Assembly: GCA_025201765.1 (NCBI GenBank) | Contig: MU623485.1 | Coordinates: forward strand, 19,720-83,719 | DNA length: 64,000 nt | Reading direction: 5' to 3' | Source of the DNA: Daldinia sp. FL1419 | Taxonomy: Eukaryota; Ascomycota; Sordariomycetes; Xylariales; Hypoxylaceae | Shown: positions 1-11,780 of the stretch, piece by piece | Layout: each line of letters begins with the position of its first letter | How positions within the stretch are numbered: position 1 is the stretch's first letter | Position numbers and translations under genes: made by a program | The notes under the pieces: model-generated | Seen by the model: only the letters and a program-made list of their open reading frames with translations | The model's database searches: none | What the model was told of the DNA's origin: nothing

Positions 1-1557
1 TAGCTAAAGGCGATGAGGTATAATGGGACATGAATGCATGGACGAGAATTAGGGATTTTGGACGGACGGATTATGTTTTTATCTCGGACATGGCGGGGCA
101 AGATATCTTACATGGAAGACGAAGGGCTCGTCTCCGTGGTGCATATAGTTGGTTTAGGGATATCCAGGTGCAGCGCGGTGTTATTTGACGGGATTTTCAA
201 ATGACCTTAGATGATACATACGAAGGGCTCTCCCGAGCTGAAGCAGGATTGTGGATGTGAATGGAACGGGGATTGGCACGAATGTGTGTCGGTTCTACTG
301 TGTAGAGAACATGGGTATTTCATGATCCTTACGGCATTCCATTATTTGATGCATTTTACAGTTTTCTAGCTTCGTGCTGGTTATATAACTAGCATAAATC
401 AAGGGTTATATTATTCTTTCAGTCCGACTTGCGACGAATCGTCTATAAGAAAAGCCTCGTGAAACGACCAAATGCGTAGATACGGGTGATACCTAGCTAC
501 AGCAGGATAAGAGGAAGGATACGGAATTATCGAATAAAACGCAGCGAATCTAGGCGATCCTTTTTCCTTCTCAGGTCGCATCCGCCCAGATAATGCGCGG
601 CACAATTACCACTGGGCTGCGACCATCCCTCGGAGTTACCTCCGAAGACCTTTTACGCGAGTCTCGAGACCTCGCGCATTGCTACGTCCGCATCGGATCT
701 AGATTCCTTCGTTCGGGTACGGTTTCTATCACGTGCCAATTCCTTTGATATCTGCTCGTTACCTAAAAAATCCCTAATGCGTTTCTTATAGAAATTGAAG
801 TTGGATAATACAATATTGAATTGACTTTTTGGCAACGTTAGCATGTCCAACTTAATTGAATCAATTATGTAATCTTACACCGTTAATCAACTTTATACGG
901 TGGGTATTCGCAAGAATTATATTAAACATGTACCATGACTTATATATAGAGTAGATGTATACATGTTGACGTCTTATAAGTACATATATACACTGTTTTA
1001 CCACGTATCAATGAGAAGTAATTTATATTTTTGCTCATCGCTCATCTTTTTTTTTTCTTTTTTTTTTTTCCCCGAACCGCACTTCACCTAAAAACACATC
1101 GTGCACACACCATAAACAACTTACTCCACCATCCAAGAAAAGACCAAGGAAAAGAAATGATATTACGTACGCTATATACGCTACGTGAAGTGCTAACCTT
1201 GCCGTATTGGTATAAAGACTACCCAGATCAAGATTAGATTACGAGACAAGTCTCCCCCTAAGCTCAAGACGATATCTGTGTGCACTGACCTCGTTCTTGA
1301 GCCTCAACGCCATGGCTGATCTTCGCTTTTTGACTTCACGTCTCCAATTCCGGTCCGCTGCTCCTCCCGACTCACCTGGTTGATCGTTTCGGGCCTGGCT
1401 GAGAAACTGTTCATAGTGAGATTTCCTTGAATAGCAAACACTCTGCCTAGGAAATAAGTAGGAAAGGGCTGATAAGAGAGAGCTTATACTTATATTTTTA
1501 TATAAGCGTAAGCGGAGATCGAAACGAGGCAAAGAGGAAAAGGAAAGCCTGATAGCA
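1..1557. other. Left-edge intergenic region
   Basis: No gene could be supported here. Short open frames at 411-605 and 653-850 (minus) have no recognisable domain, no splice partners and no family resemblance. A poly-T run with interruptions lies near 1048-1070. The last few hundred bases must hold the promoter and leader of the CIA30-domain gene that starts at 1558. Confidence 0.6.
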
Positions 1558-2281
1558 ATGGGCGAACCGAAATTCTACCTCTTCGGGGGCTACAAGTAAG
1601 TTATCACGCCAAAATACCTAACCTAGTGCCATGTATCCTGTCCCTTCTCACGTAATATTGACCCTTACCCCAAGGCCATGGAACGAACACGCCTGGACCC
1701 CCTCAGATGACCGAGTCCGCGGTGGCAAGAGCCACAGTCTTCTAGCATGCTCTGCAGACTCGGCCGTAGCCACTTTCAGCGGCGAACTGGACATCACAGC
1801 GCTCGGCGGCGCTGGATTTGCCTCGCAGCGGACTGTCGACCCTCAGTCTTGGGACCTGCTCGATTACCAGGGGCTCAGCCTCGGGGTAGCCAAGAGCGAC
1901 GGCAAGAAGTACACGCTTGTTCTTAAGGACGATATCCCGTCCAAGCGCGAAGATGGCAGGGAGGAGAGCACCGTCAGCTGGGAATACGACTTCGTGCCCG
2001 GTGATGAGACGGAAATTACGGCCTCGTGGGATGATTTCAAACCCACGTATCGAGGACAGCCGAAGCCGGATGCTGCTCCTTTGCGCTTGGATCATATAAA
2101 AAGAATTAGCATCATGATGCGAAGGTTTGTGCTACGCCCATTTTTCTTACGATATTTCTTTCTTGTTTTGCCTTGCTGATTTTTTCGTGTTAGCTTCTTT
2201 GGCGAACAGGAGGGCCCCTTTAGACTTGATCTCAACTATATCGCAGCCATCAGAGCCGAGAGCAATCCCGTGGAGGCATAA
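1558..2281 (+). CDS. CIA30-domain protein (NADH:ubiquinone oxidoreductase intermediate-associated family)
   Basis: Three exons are read: 1558-1595, 1675-2124 and 2194-2281, giving 191 residues. The first intron starts GTAAGT and has a CTAAC branch. The protein opens with the family's FYLFGG segment, followed by WTPSDDRVRGGKS, FSGELDITALGGAGFASQR and WDLLDYQGLSLGV, which are hallmark blocks of the CIA30 fold. It ends in a short exon coding SFFGEQEGPFRLDLNYI. CIA30 proteins were first described as chaperones for assembly of the membrane arm of mitochondrial complex I. This one consists of the domain alone, begins it at about residue 7 and shows no mitochondrial presequence, so it may be a cytosolic paralogue rather than the complex I chaperone itself. 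The start codon is fixed by the small first exon, which completes the conserved LFGG block. The family call is secure; the precise role is not. Confidence 0.85.
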
Positions 2282-5200
2282 CGATATCACCCCAGAAATT
2301 GAAGAACGAAGTCAGTTGGGGAGGTTATCCGATGCATGGCTCACCTCAGGGGAGGGGGGGGAGTTGGTAGATCTGGAGAGAAAATAGCGATGCATGCTGA
2401 CGGACCCAGGAAATGTGATGAGTCGGTTTTTGTTTGACGTGGAGCTACCCCTAAGCCATTAAAAATACAAGACATAAATCTTAATAGTTAGGTTCATCTC
2501 CGGATCCCAGAGAGCATCATCCACTTGGGTCCTTCACGAGGATTAAGTCGCTAGTCTAAGCTAGATCCATATGCACAATAAGCCAGATAGATGACCATCC
2601 GCCTCGAAGTTGTCGCCCCGTCCAGAGTGCCCTTTTCTTGGACCATACTTAGTAACGGATGAATAGAGGGCAATGGAGAGTTCCATCATTCCGATCCCAC
2701 GAGTGAGTTTTGGCTAGCTGAGGTTCATGCTGTTGTTCGTCGTGAAATTTAACCCTTAACGAACCGAACCCCATCGTGCGTTTCCTAGCAGAACAGTCTT
2801 GGGTTCCGTACCAGGGATACGCATATCAGCGGCATACACTCAAGAGGGCATAGCTGCGGACCTACCTACTCGGCAGTCAGGATAGTGTGGGGTGTATTGC
2901 CTTACGGATATATTTGTGTATTTTGTCAGCGACCCTGTGGACCATTCTGTTGCCGTTGATTCGTCGAGCGCATGGCTTGCTATTCGGCCGTTTGACTCTA
3001 TAATCTGGCTACCTACATAAGGTAATTGATAAAATGATGCCTTTAACTTTCCACGATCCCAAGAAGTCCGCGGGTCCAGGGGAAAGTCGGAATGCATTAA
3101 GCCCTACGTTAGAGCCCCCGTTGTTTCTCTCGGTAGGGTGAGCCCTTCTCTCAGTCTAGATCCTGCAGGCGTCCGCATGTAGATAATGTGCGCTCTTGTT
3201 GGCAGGAGTGGCGGCGACGGTGTGAGCTCAACACCCCGGCCGTTAATATATAATTCTTTAGTATTGCTGCTGTGACACGACATGTTGAGACTGGTGACTT
3301 GGGGAACCGTTGGACGCATGTCTTGCGTCTCGAGAACCGTCATATGACCATCAGGGAGGCTAATATCACAGCGTTGACCTCATCACTCATCGTGCTTGGT
3401 GATGGTATTTCCGGTAGTTACTGGGTGGAACCATCTCTATTTCCTCCTATTCCGCCCGTGCTATAATTACCTACACCGTAGCGAAGCGCCTACTGATATC
3501 CAGCATAGCTACCTACCTAGTCTACGGGTCCAGGTGGGATGCCGTGACAAGTAGCTGGGGCGGCGCCGTCGCCGGCAGATACCCAACGGTTAGGTGCAGA
3601 CTGTTGGGCTGACCAGGAACGGAAGCTTGCTCGCTTTGAGCAAAGCCTGGTCCACACGGGTTGCCACACGCGCACGTCTACCATGCAGAAGCTACCTGCA
3701 CCAAGGGTACACAGCTGAGGTTCTTACCGTGCTGAATCCACACGGGAAAATGACAACTGAGCTATGGGCCGCTCCCGCCCAGGCGGCCAGGGTCAGGAGG
3801 TTCGTCAGGATGGAGGTGGCCGATCGAAAACAAGCAAGCTATCAATACCGAGAGCGACTATCGAGGCGTATCCATCCAACCTCCTCAACTTCCCGGCCCT
3901 TTCCCACCGCGACCGGCTAGAGCATGCGTACCTAACATACACTCCCCCTAAGGAACTGGCGAATGCGAGGCCTCGCCTCTTCGGCATGCTTCTTCCGGTC
4001 ATGCATACTACGAGAGGGGAAGAGTGGACATAGGGGATCTATGTGCCGCCTATTTACTTACGATCCTGTTTCGTTGATGCTCATAGAATTGGGGCCAAGG
4101 CTATGTATATCCAACCGGCAATTAACGTGGTCCAAGCAGGCGAAGAAAAAAAGGGGGTTAAAAAAAAGGGAAAGGAGATGAGGCTATCACTCTCCGGATA
4201 CGGGGTTAAGAACCAAATGTACACCATCCCCCCCCTCCCCTCCCCCCCAATCCTTGTCCTTGCAATGCTCTCCCTCACCTAGAACCAGCTTCGTTAGCTT
4301 TGGGATTGGGCGGGCCAGCGCCCTGGGTCTGGCTTACGCGCAAAGTACACGTATTAGATAAGACAGATCTATTCTTCCTTTCGAGCCCATCCAGCTCAAT
4401 GGTTCCAATCCCCCCTCCCCCCCCCAATCCATGTTTTTCCCGTGCCGATATGTACAGAAGGTGCTGAGTAAGACCGTAGAAAACTCATGTCCCCCATGTC
4501 CACGCAGATTAGGGTACTGTATATACATCAGCATACGTACAAGCATATACGCATATACGTACATACGCGTATACTACCTATGCAACCGAACTCCCCCTTC
4601 TGTCGTCGGATGAGTGGATTCGTGGGTTTCGCGGGAGGGGTTGCGCCGCGGCCTTGTCCGAAAGAGCATGAGATAGAATGAGAATTATCGTAGACGATAG
4701 AAAGGCAGGTAGAGACGATCTCCATGCCCAGGTATTCAAGTAACCTTAGGCATCTAGATAGGTTACGAGGTGCGTTAGGCCTCGCCCAAATATCGGAAAG
4801 GGTTTCCGAGTAGCCCTTTTCTGCACCTGTTCGTACCACCAGCAGCAGTAGCACCGCACGGAGCTCTGAATGCTGCTGATTCCACGTTCCGGATCTCCGG
4901 GATGTCAGCAATCAACCTACCTAGACCTTACCTACATACATAAGGCATAAATTAGGAACCTCAACCCTCTACCGGACGGTTCTGGCCGCGGACCCCGGCC
5001 TCTGCATGTAGGTTAGATAGCTACCTACCTAGGTACCTAACCTAAGGGAAATAAATAAAATAAGATTTCCAAATCCCCCCTGTCCCAATAGATGTGCCGC
5101 GGCTCAGAGACTTGGAGACGTCCCCCCCAAAAGGGATGGGTGAGCGGCGCGCTAACGTATCTTGGTAGCAGTGATGCAGAGATATCGCTGCCCGTCTGGC

Positions 5201-6264
5201 TCCGAGGCGACAGCGGGTTGGCTTTGCGGCCGCCGATCGAGATGGAGCATCGTACGCGGGAGAAGACGGCAAAGATATATATATATATATAAATATATAT
5301 TTATTTATTTATTAAAATGTACTTATATACGTATGAGGCATATAACTAAAAGACGGTTGGGAAATGTCATTATGGCTATAAAAAGAGGAGCATGTCTCCA
5401 ACGAGCACTCTAGATTCTTTCAATTGTTGACTTTCACATGCTTCTTCGACCAACTCGCCGAACCCACGTGGGATACGCTATACTCAAATCAAGTAGGAAC
5501 GCCGGCAAGCCCAGTCTGGCTTTGCTTTATTAGCCCTTGGAATGGCTTGCTATAGTCAGCCAGCTACGTACCTACGCAACCAACCTCTCCCCTTAACAAG
5601 ATATCCATAGCTCCAAGATTGTAATGCCGTGAGGCTTTTCTATAATAAAATATCTGCCCCCAAGGGGATATACGAGGTAAAAGTCTCGAGTATCTAATGT
5701 GACTAAGTCGTAGATGGGATTCGAGAATTAAGTGCCATATTTAAGTGCCATATTTCGACTAGCAGAAGTACATTTACACATATAATACAGCTGATAGCTC
5801 TCGTTTTAATTATATACTATTTTGGTATTTGTTGCGCTTTCGATGCATAAGTAAAAAAAAAGCTGTTAGGCTTTTCTCTGTCCTTCCTCTACCATCTCCC
5901 AAGAGCGCCGATATCTGTCCCTAGTCTGTCCATTCTACCATTAAAAACCGCAAACACGTTGCCGCTTTCCCCAGAACGCCCCCAAGCTTTTGAGGCCGGA
6001 CCATTTCCCTCATATGAATTGCACCAATCCCGCACATAATGATAAAATAACCCAATTATATATGTAACGAAGTAGTGATGTTAGTATAGTATATAAGCGA
6101 CAAAGGCCACTTCTGGTTATTGATCATCAACATCATCAATGCGTAACTTCCGCTGCTTGAACCAAGATAGCTAAGACATTCATAAAGATAAGCTTTCTCT
6201 TGGAACTATCTCTCGAAGAATACCTCTCGAATGGAAGAAATGAAAACAAATCAAGACGTAGAGT
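2282..6264. other. Long intergenic spacer between CIA30 gene and SREBP gene
   Basis: Nearly 4 kb without a gene I can support. Several open frames of 60-130 codons occur on both strands (for example 2840-3097 and 3104-3343 minus, 3594-3920 plus, 4528-4911 minus), but none shows a known motif or connects through plausible introns. The spacer contains TACCTAGGTA-like motifs (about 4911-4935 and 5005-5043), an AT dinucleotide run at about 5275-5300, and a tandem duplication of TAAGTGCCATATT near 5729-5756. The right end is the 3' flank of the SREBP gene. Confidence 0.55.
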
Positions 6265-9200
6265 TTATGCAACATCTGAACTGATAGCGGAAGGCTTTTG
6301 CTTGGCTATGACATCCGTGTCAGTTGATAGGTCCGTTGATACGTTATGGTTGTCTTCGCTTTCGCTCACTGTGACTCGTGTTAGTTGATATCTTGAATCT
6401 AGCCCCTAAACCGTGATCGGGTCAGACAAGGACTGAAGAAGGGCAAATACTTACTACTGCCATAACCGGTATCTGTGTCGACGCCCATCCCCACAACGCC
6501 ACGAGTTACCGTCAAACATCGCTCAATCATTTGGTGTCGAACTTCTGGCTCAAGTCCGCAGTCCTTACCAGTCCATATTCGTAGTGTGCCCGAGAGACGT
6601 TCTAACGTATCAGCGCACGCTTCGGCAGCGAATTCATGACTGGCAAGCCGGTCCATTAGTTTGAAGGTAGCAGTGTAGCCGAGCAAGCCCATGTCGTTGA
6701 TTGGGTGGATTTGATCGATAACACCGTAGATGTCAACTGGTTCTTCGGGGGGAGAGAACTTCTGAAGATGTGCGATAGCCATAGCGCATAAAAGGGAAGT
6801 ACGCATTTCGGTCGTCATAACGAGTGAAGGCGGGAGTACCTTTATAGGGGTAGGTGGCGACGACGGTGCAACGCGGGTAGGACTGCCTACAGGACTGCTA
6901 CTGGATGAGAGAACAGGGGTTACGGGCCCAATAGCTTGCAGGGCGGCCATGATGTTGATGTTTCGTTTCTCTTCAAAGAGTAAGGCTCGCGCAACCAAAG
7001 CACGATTTTGGGCAATGGATCCAATCGGGGCGGTTCTAATAGCTAGGGATATATCGTCCTCAACTTGCTGGATTATATCCGTGTCGTCTTCTTGTGCTAA
7101 AAGACTATTTGTGAGTGCACCTTGCAGCGTCATATTTGACCACCAGGCTGCAACGGCGTCCATTGGCGACCGGACTGCCAAGTCATCCACTACAGTATCC
7201 ATGCCATCAATGATGCCGATAGCGTTGTAGTCGGTCGAGCGATTCCAGGCGAGATTATGCGCCCTTTGGACGATATTTGGGTTCAGGACCACATCACAGT
7301 CTTGTTCAAGCAAAGCAGCTAGATGGTCAGGTAGCTCGTCGTCGGACTGCTCCTGGCCGCCGCGGCGAAGCTGTGTGAGAAGTCTGTGTAATTGCTTCGC
7401 CTCGTTCCATTTTGCTCGGGCCAGTTTGGATGCAAATGTGTTGAATATACCGAGCTGGATACCCGAGAGACCAACCTCCCACAACAAGACTCGAATATGG
7501 AGCGCCTTAAGCATTAATCGAAGCGGAGTAGTAGGGAGGGTTCCAGAAGCGAGCAGGGTTAAAGTAAGGCGGCTTTTGCTGATCTCGACATCTCCACCAG
7601 CGAGTTGAGCATCCAAGGCGATTGCCCATGCCTTGACACGGGCGAGCTCTTCGTCTTCCGTGAGACCCGTCAGCATTTGGTAGCCATGTATTCCAATGAG
7701 ATTTCTCAGGCTCAGCTTCATTGTCTTAAGACCGAGCGCAGCGGCTTCAAGGAAGAAATTGTGTCGGGGAACCCAGACAGTCTGGATGGCCGTGAGCCAT
7801 GCTTGGCGGCGCACATGAATAGGGGATGCCAGAGATGGTACTGCCTTCAAAGAGGCTTGTTTCTGTTGTTTGGAGCCCTGCACGCTTGGTGGTTTAGGCT
7901 CCGCGAGTGAGGGGAAGACAGCCCACCAGATACTACAGAGCAGTAGTGCAACTCTGATATAGTATAGTACCTGTACACCCTGGAGATGATAACCCATGAA
8001 GTTAATATTCAACGAGGACGTAATCATACTGAGAAGTTGTATGGGTACAGCGAAAAGACCACGGCCTTCCGGTGTCTCGTTACTCTCTTCGTTCTCCCGA
8101 ACGGCCTCAAGAAGCATCAGTCCGGCCAGGGAGCCGACCATCAGCTTCCCAAAATAAGGACCAGCATTTTGCCAACCTCTTGATTGCATATGGTGGTGTT
8201 GTTGCTGGATTTGTTGTTGACGTATCATATTGGGATTAGGATTGCCGCCGTAAGGTCTTGGCGGTACCGGGTACGGCTGACCCGATGCCAACTGAGCGGC
8301 AATAATACGCTTCATATCGTCGGGTACCTGTATCATGCCCTGTGGGTCGGTCTGGCCCGGAGTAGGCATAGCCGAGTTCCCGTAACCGGTAGGCTCTTGC
8401 GAATATTGTATGGGTGTTGAAGGTGTCGTTTGCTGCAAGGGACTGACTGCGGGGTTCATCGCACCCGCCATAAAGAGCTTCTCGAAGGCAGCTATTCGTT
8501 GTTGCATAGCCGAATTCTCATCAACAAGCCGGAGATTTCTTTTTTCCAGATGTCGAATATATTCGGTAGCTTTGCTTAGAACCTATGACAAGGTTAGTCA
8601 CTTATGACGTCTATTAAAAGATTATAAAATGGACGGACCGTTGCCTTATTCAGTTTGTGTGCAGGCGTTAATCCATGAAGTTCCTCTCTATCTTCGGTCG
8701 TGTCTTCACCCCTTGCGCTCTTGGACATAATGCGTAGACTCGGCACACTATCTCGCAGAGCTGCTATCTTATCATTGAGATTAGTGCGATACCTCTTTTC
8801 GATCATATTGTGGGCGGTCTTTTTCACTGGCTGGTGGCTGTCGAGATCGTCATCGTCGTCGTCGTCAATATCTACCGACGACTTTCGCTTGCGGCTATTC
8901 GACTTCGATGAAAGGCTCTGATCCTCGGGGGATGATATGGAAGAAGACTTGTACAGTGGGCCGGCAGAATCAGGGCTCGCTTCGCTCTTGGGGGAACGAT
9001 AATGAAGTTGGGTCGGCATGGCAATATTCTGCAGTTTTTGGCGTTGCTCTTCCGTAAGGCCCCTCGGACCGGTACCGTTCGGTCGGATTTGTAGCGTAGT
9101 AGTGGTCACCACCGGGCCTACCGTCGGCAGTGGGTTCGAAGGACCGGGCGCCATGGAGGACGGGGCCACCGCTGTAGATTGCGGCGGCGGCGGTTGTTGC

Positions 9201-9454
9201 GAAGGGAGTCCATGGTCTAGCTCGGGTTGTTGACCTAAATTCCATTCGTCTTGGTAAAATGTATTAGTGTCGTATGTGTCGTAGGGAGGAGTATCCTGAA
9301 AGGTCCAATTAGGATCACTGTAAAATTGTTGGTTGCTGTTGCTGGAGTCGGTCAGCGTCGCGTCCCCATTACTTGGGTTATTGCTATCTTGGTAATACGG
9401 GCCGTTTGGATCGTCAAGACCAAAGAGGTCGGAAGGCTCTTGCTGGTCCGTCAT
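6265..9454 (-). CDS. SREBP-type bHLH membrane-bound transcription factor (SrbA-like)
   Basis: Three exons, 9454-8639, 8582-6455 and 6368-6265, give 1,015 residues. The start is in a strong context (CCACCATGA). Residues about 215-285 form a bHLH-zip domain; the basic part reads EKRYRTNLNDKI, whose tyrosine is the diagnostic residue of SREBPs. The first intron lies inside helix 2, after NKAT, which continues as VLSKATEYIRHLEKRN. An acidic IDDDDDDDLDS stretch precedes the domain. Two hydrophobic segments at about 415-433 and 475-497 are the expected hairpin membrane anchor, and the remaining half matches the fungal SREBP C-terminal region (DUF2014 type). Family members sit in the ER membrane and are released by proteolysis when sterol or oxygen is low, then activate ergosterol and hypoxia genes. 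That role is inferred from family. The small third exon, ending KPSAISSDVA, follows a GTAAGT donor and is my reading. Confidence 0.93.
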
Positions 9455-11780
9455 GGTGGCACTGATGCTGGTACGATCATGAGATGCAGGTGTGGTTCGA
9501 CATCAGCAGGCACCACAGCAAGTCCTTCAGCCGCTCTTGTCCAAGTCAAGTCAAGCGAAAGGAGGGGGTTTGCATATGGCGGGAACGACCAGGGGTATTT
9601 GTCGTTGGAATGACCTGATCGTACGGCCTGGAATAGTATAGTGCCCGTATGGCACCGATGGATGAATATGAAAATGGATCGGTTGGTTGGCTCACGCAAT
9701 CGATCTTGAGTGTATATAAGCCTAGATGGGGAAGGCGACAAAACTTTTGATAGATTATAGATTTGTAGACACAAGGGGGGGGGAAACACGTCGACTAAGA
9801 ATTTTTCTTTTAGATTGTTGTTCAGGGTTAGAAATGGGACAAAGCAGAGATGCGGAAATGGGGAATGGGAAATGGGAAAAGACGGGAAAAGCTTGCTTTG
9901 AGACGCCAAGGCCCCCGTTTAAAAACAGCACTTTAAGAGGGCAGAGAGAGGGGAACGAAATCTACCCAAGGCTATTAGGTAGTCAGGTAGTTCAGGTAGG
10001 TGAGTGTATACGCGAGGTACGCGAGGATTCTTCTTTTGGTCTGGTAACCCTGAATAGTCTGGGCAAATGTCTAGAGGGACCGGGAAAGAAAAAAACTGAT
10101 AAAGTGGACGACGTTGGCTTTCCTAATATCGCCAAGAACTAATCGCCCTAATTTGTTTCCCTTCTACCCGTAAAACTTGTAAGGCCGTATGGCGGCGTAT
10201 GGCGGCGTATTAAAGCGTACCTTGGGTACGGTATTATCTTATTACCTTTGGAGACAAACTTGGAGTTGCGTCGCTCGAACGGACTCAAATGTGTGTTGGG
10301 TGGACTCAGCTTCTGTCGCACGCACACGGCGAGATTAGAGATTTGCTTTTTCCGAGATCTTAGTATCCGATAGGCGGAGCGTCGACAAGGCGTGAAGAAA
10401 ATCCAATTGCGAGAATGAAAAAACGGGGGAATTCTCAATGGAGGCTTGGAAGAATCATACGATGGACGGGCGGGTTGATGGAATAGCGTATGTAAGTAGG
10501 TAAAATCGATCGGGCTCAATCGAAACGCTCGGACCTCCTTACGGACCCTGCCGAATAGAACCTGGCTTAACCTGGCTTAACTTCGCTGGAACCTGGCTGA
10601 ACCTGCTTGGGAAGATCTTCGGCCTACCCGTCTGGGCTGTTCTATTGGTGGGGAACTATGGGGAGATGTGGGCCACGTTCCACTAGCCACTAATAAGTCT
10701 CAATGTACGTGAAGATTTCAGCCACTTTTCATGGGTCCCTTCTCCTATTCTAGTATAGCTGCTACCCTACATGTACCCAAGCCTAAGGAGGGAGGTACTT
10801 AGTAGGATGTACTATGGAAGGTTCCCAGGTACTAAGGTGTAACGGATTACGCCCGTACCTTATCCCGGCTCAGCCCTTTGTGCCGCCTTTACATATTCAA
10901 AGTATCAAGTATCTACCAACGCGTACATATATTAGGTACATTACCAGCATCCCGTAGCCGTACTAACTAAAGGTACGAACGCCTCGTGAGAACCTGACAA
11001 GGTAGACATATCTAAATTTAAGGTAGCTCAACCTTACTACCAACGGGTAGCTGCTCACGATGCTATATTATATTAATTACCTTGATTAATAGTCCGAATG
11101 TTCAGTACGACTTGAGAATCAGGTTATTAGTAGAGCAAAGGGAAGTCGTCATAGATAACGAACCGTCAATCAATTTGCCAGGTTTCGACTGTTATCCGAG
11201 GTTCCCTTTGGCCAATCATAATTGTGATAAGAACTAACTACTAACGCCAGAAATGACTACGAGTAAGTGTACATACAATAGTACAGTCCCAACTTGGCCC
11301 ACTATGTACGAGAGTAGCCAATCCTTTCTCTTCCCATAAGTCCCTACCCTAACTATCGTATTCATATGAGGCGGTTAGCACGGGGTGAGATAAGTTGTAT
11401 ATCCATTGCATAATAACGTGCAATTTTAAAACAAAAACGGTCTTGCGTAGTCAACACTTGCGTAGCTCATAATATATGTATCTAGGAAGGAGCCGTAGGC
11501 ACGGACATACATATCCACCAAATTGTCAAGATTACCTAGGTAGGTTAGGTACTATGGGTCATAATGCACAGCTGAAACTCCATTGTGAATTAACTCCCCC
11601 GATTTCAAAAGTGGTATATAAAAACTATAAGTAAGTGCTTTAAGCCAGAAAATAAAGTCCCTCTACGTAATTCATTAGATTTTGAAACGCAAGAGTCCAT
11701 CCGAGACGCCAGGGCGATAGGCTCAGATCCGTATCAGCCCACCCAGACCTTTCATTAAAAATCCATATAAGCGTGTATGT
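9455..11780. other. Intergenic region, promoter side of the SREBP gene
   Basis: About 2.3 kb with no supportable gene. On the minus strand a TATA-like CTTATATACAC lies about 260 bases upstream of the SREBP start. Tandem sequence is present: two copies of ATGGCGGCGT near 10190-10210, and degenerate AACCTGGCT copies at about 10559-10611. TACCTAGG-like motifs occur at about 9975-10000 and 11533-11552. The right end is the 3' flank of the next minus-strand gene. Confidence 0.5.

Noticed and set aside
411..850. Two short minus-strand frames near the left edge
   Set aside because: No domain, no splice connection and no family resemblance; the window edge prevents further testing.
2840..3343. Two adjacent minus-strand frames that could be exons of one small gene
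   Set aside because: No joining intron with good signals, no recognised motif, and the downstream continuation is closed.
9451..9909. 152-codon minus-strand open frame whose stop overlaps the SREBP start (ATGA)
   Set aside because: It lies in the expected leader, has no recognisable domain and low-complexity Pro/Ser content. A regulatory upstream frame of this size is possible but unsupported.
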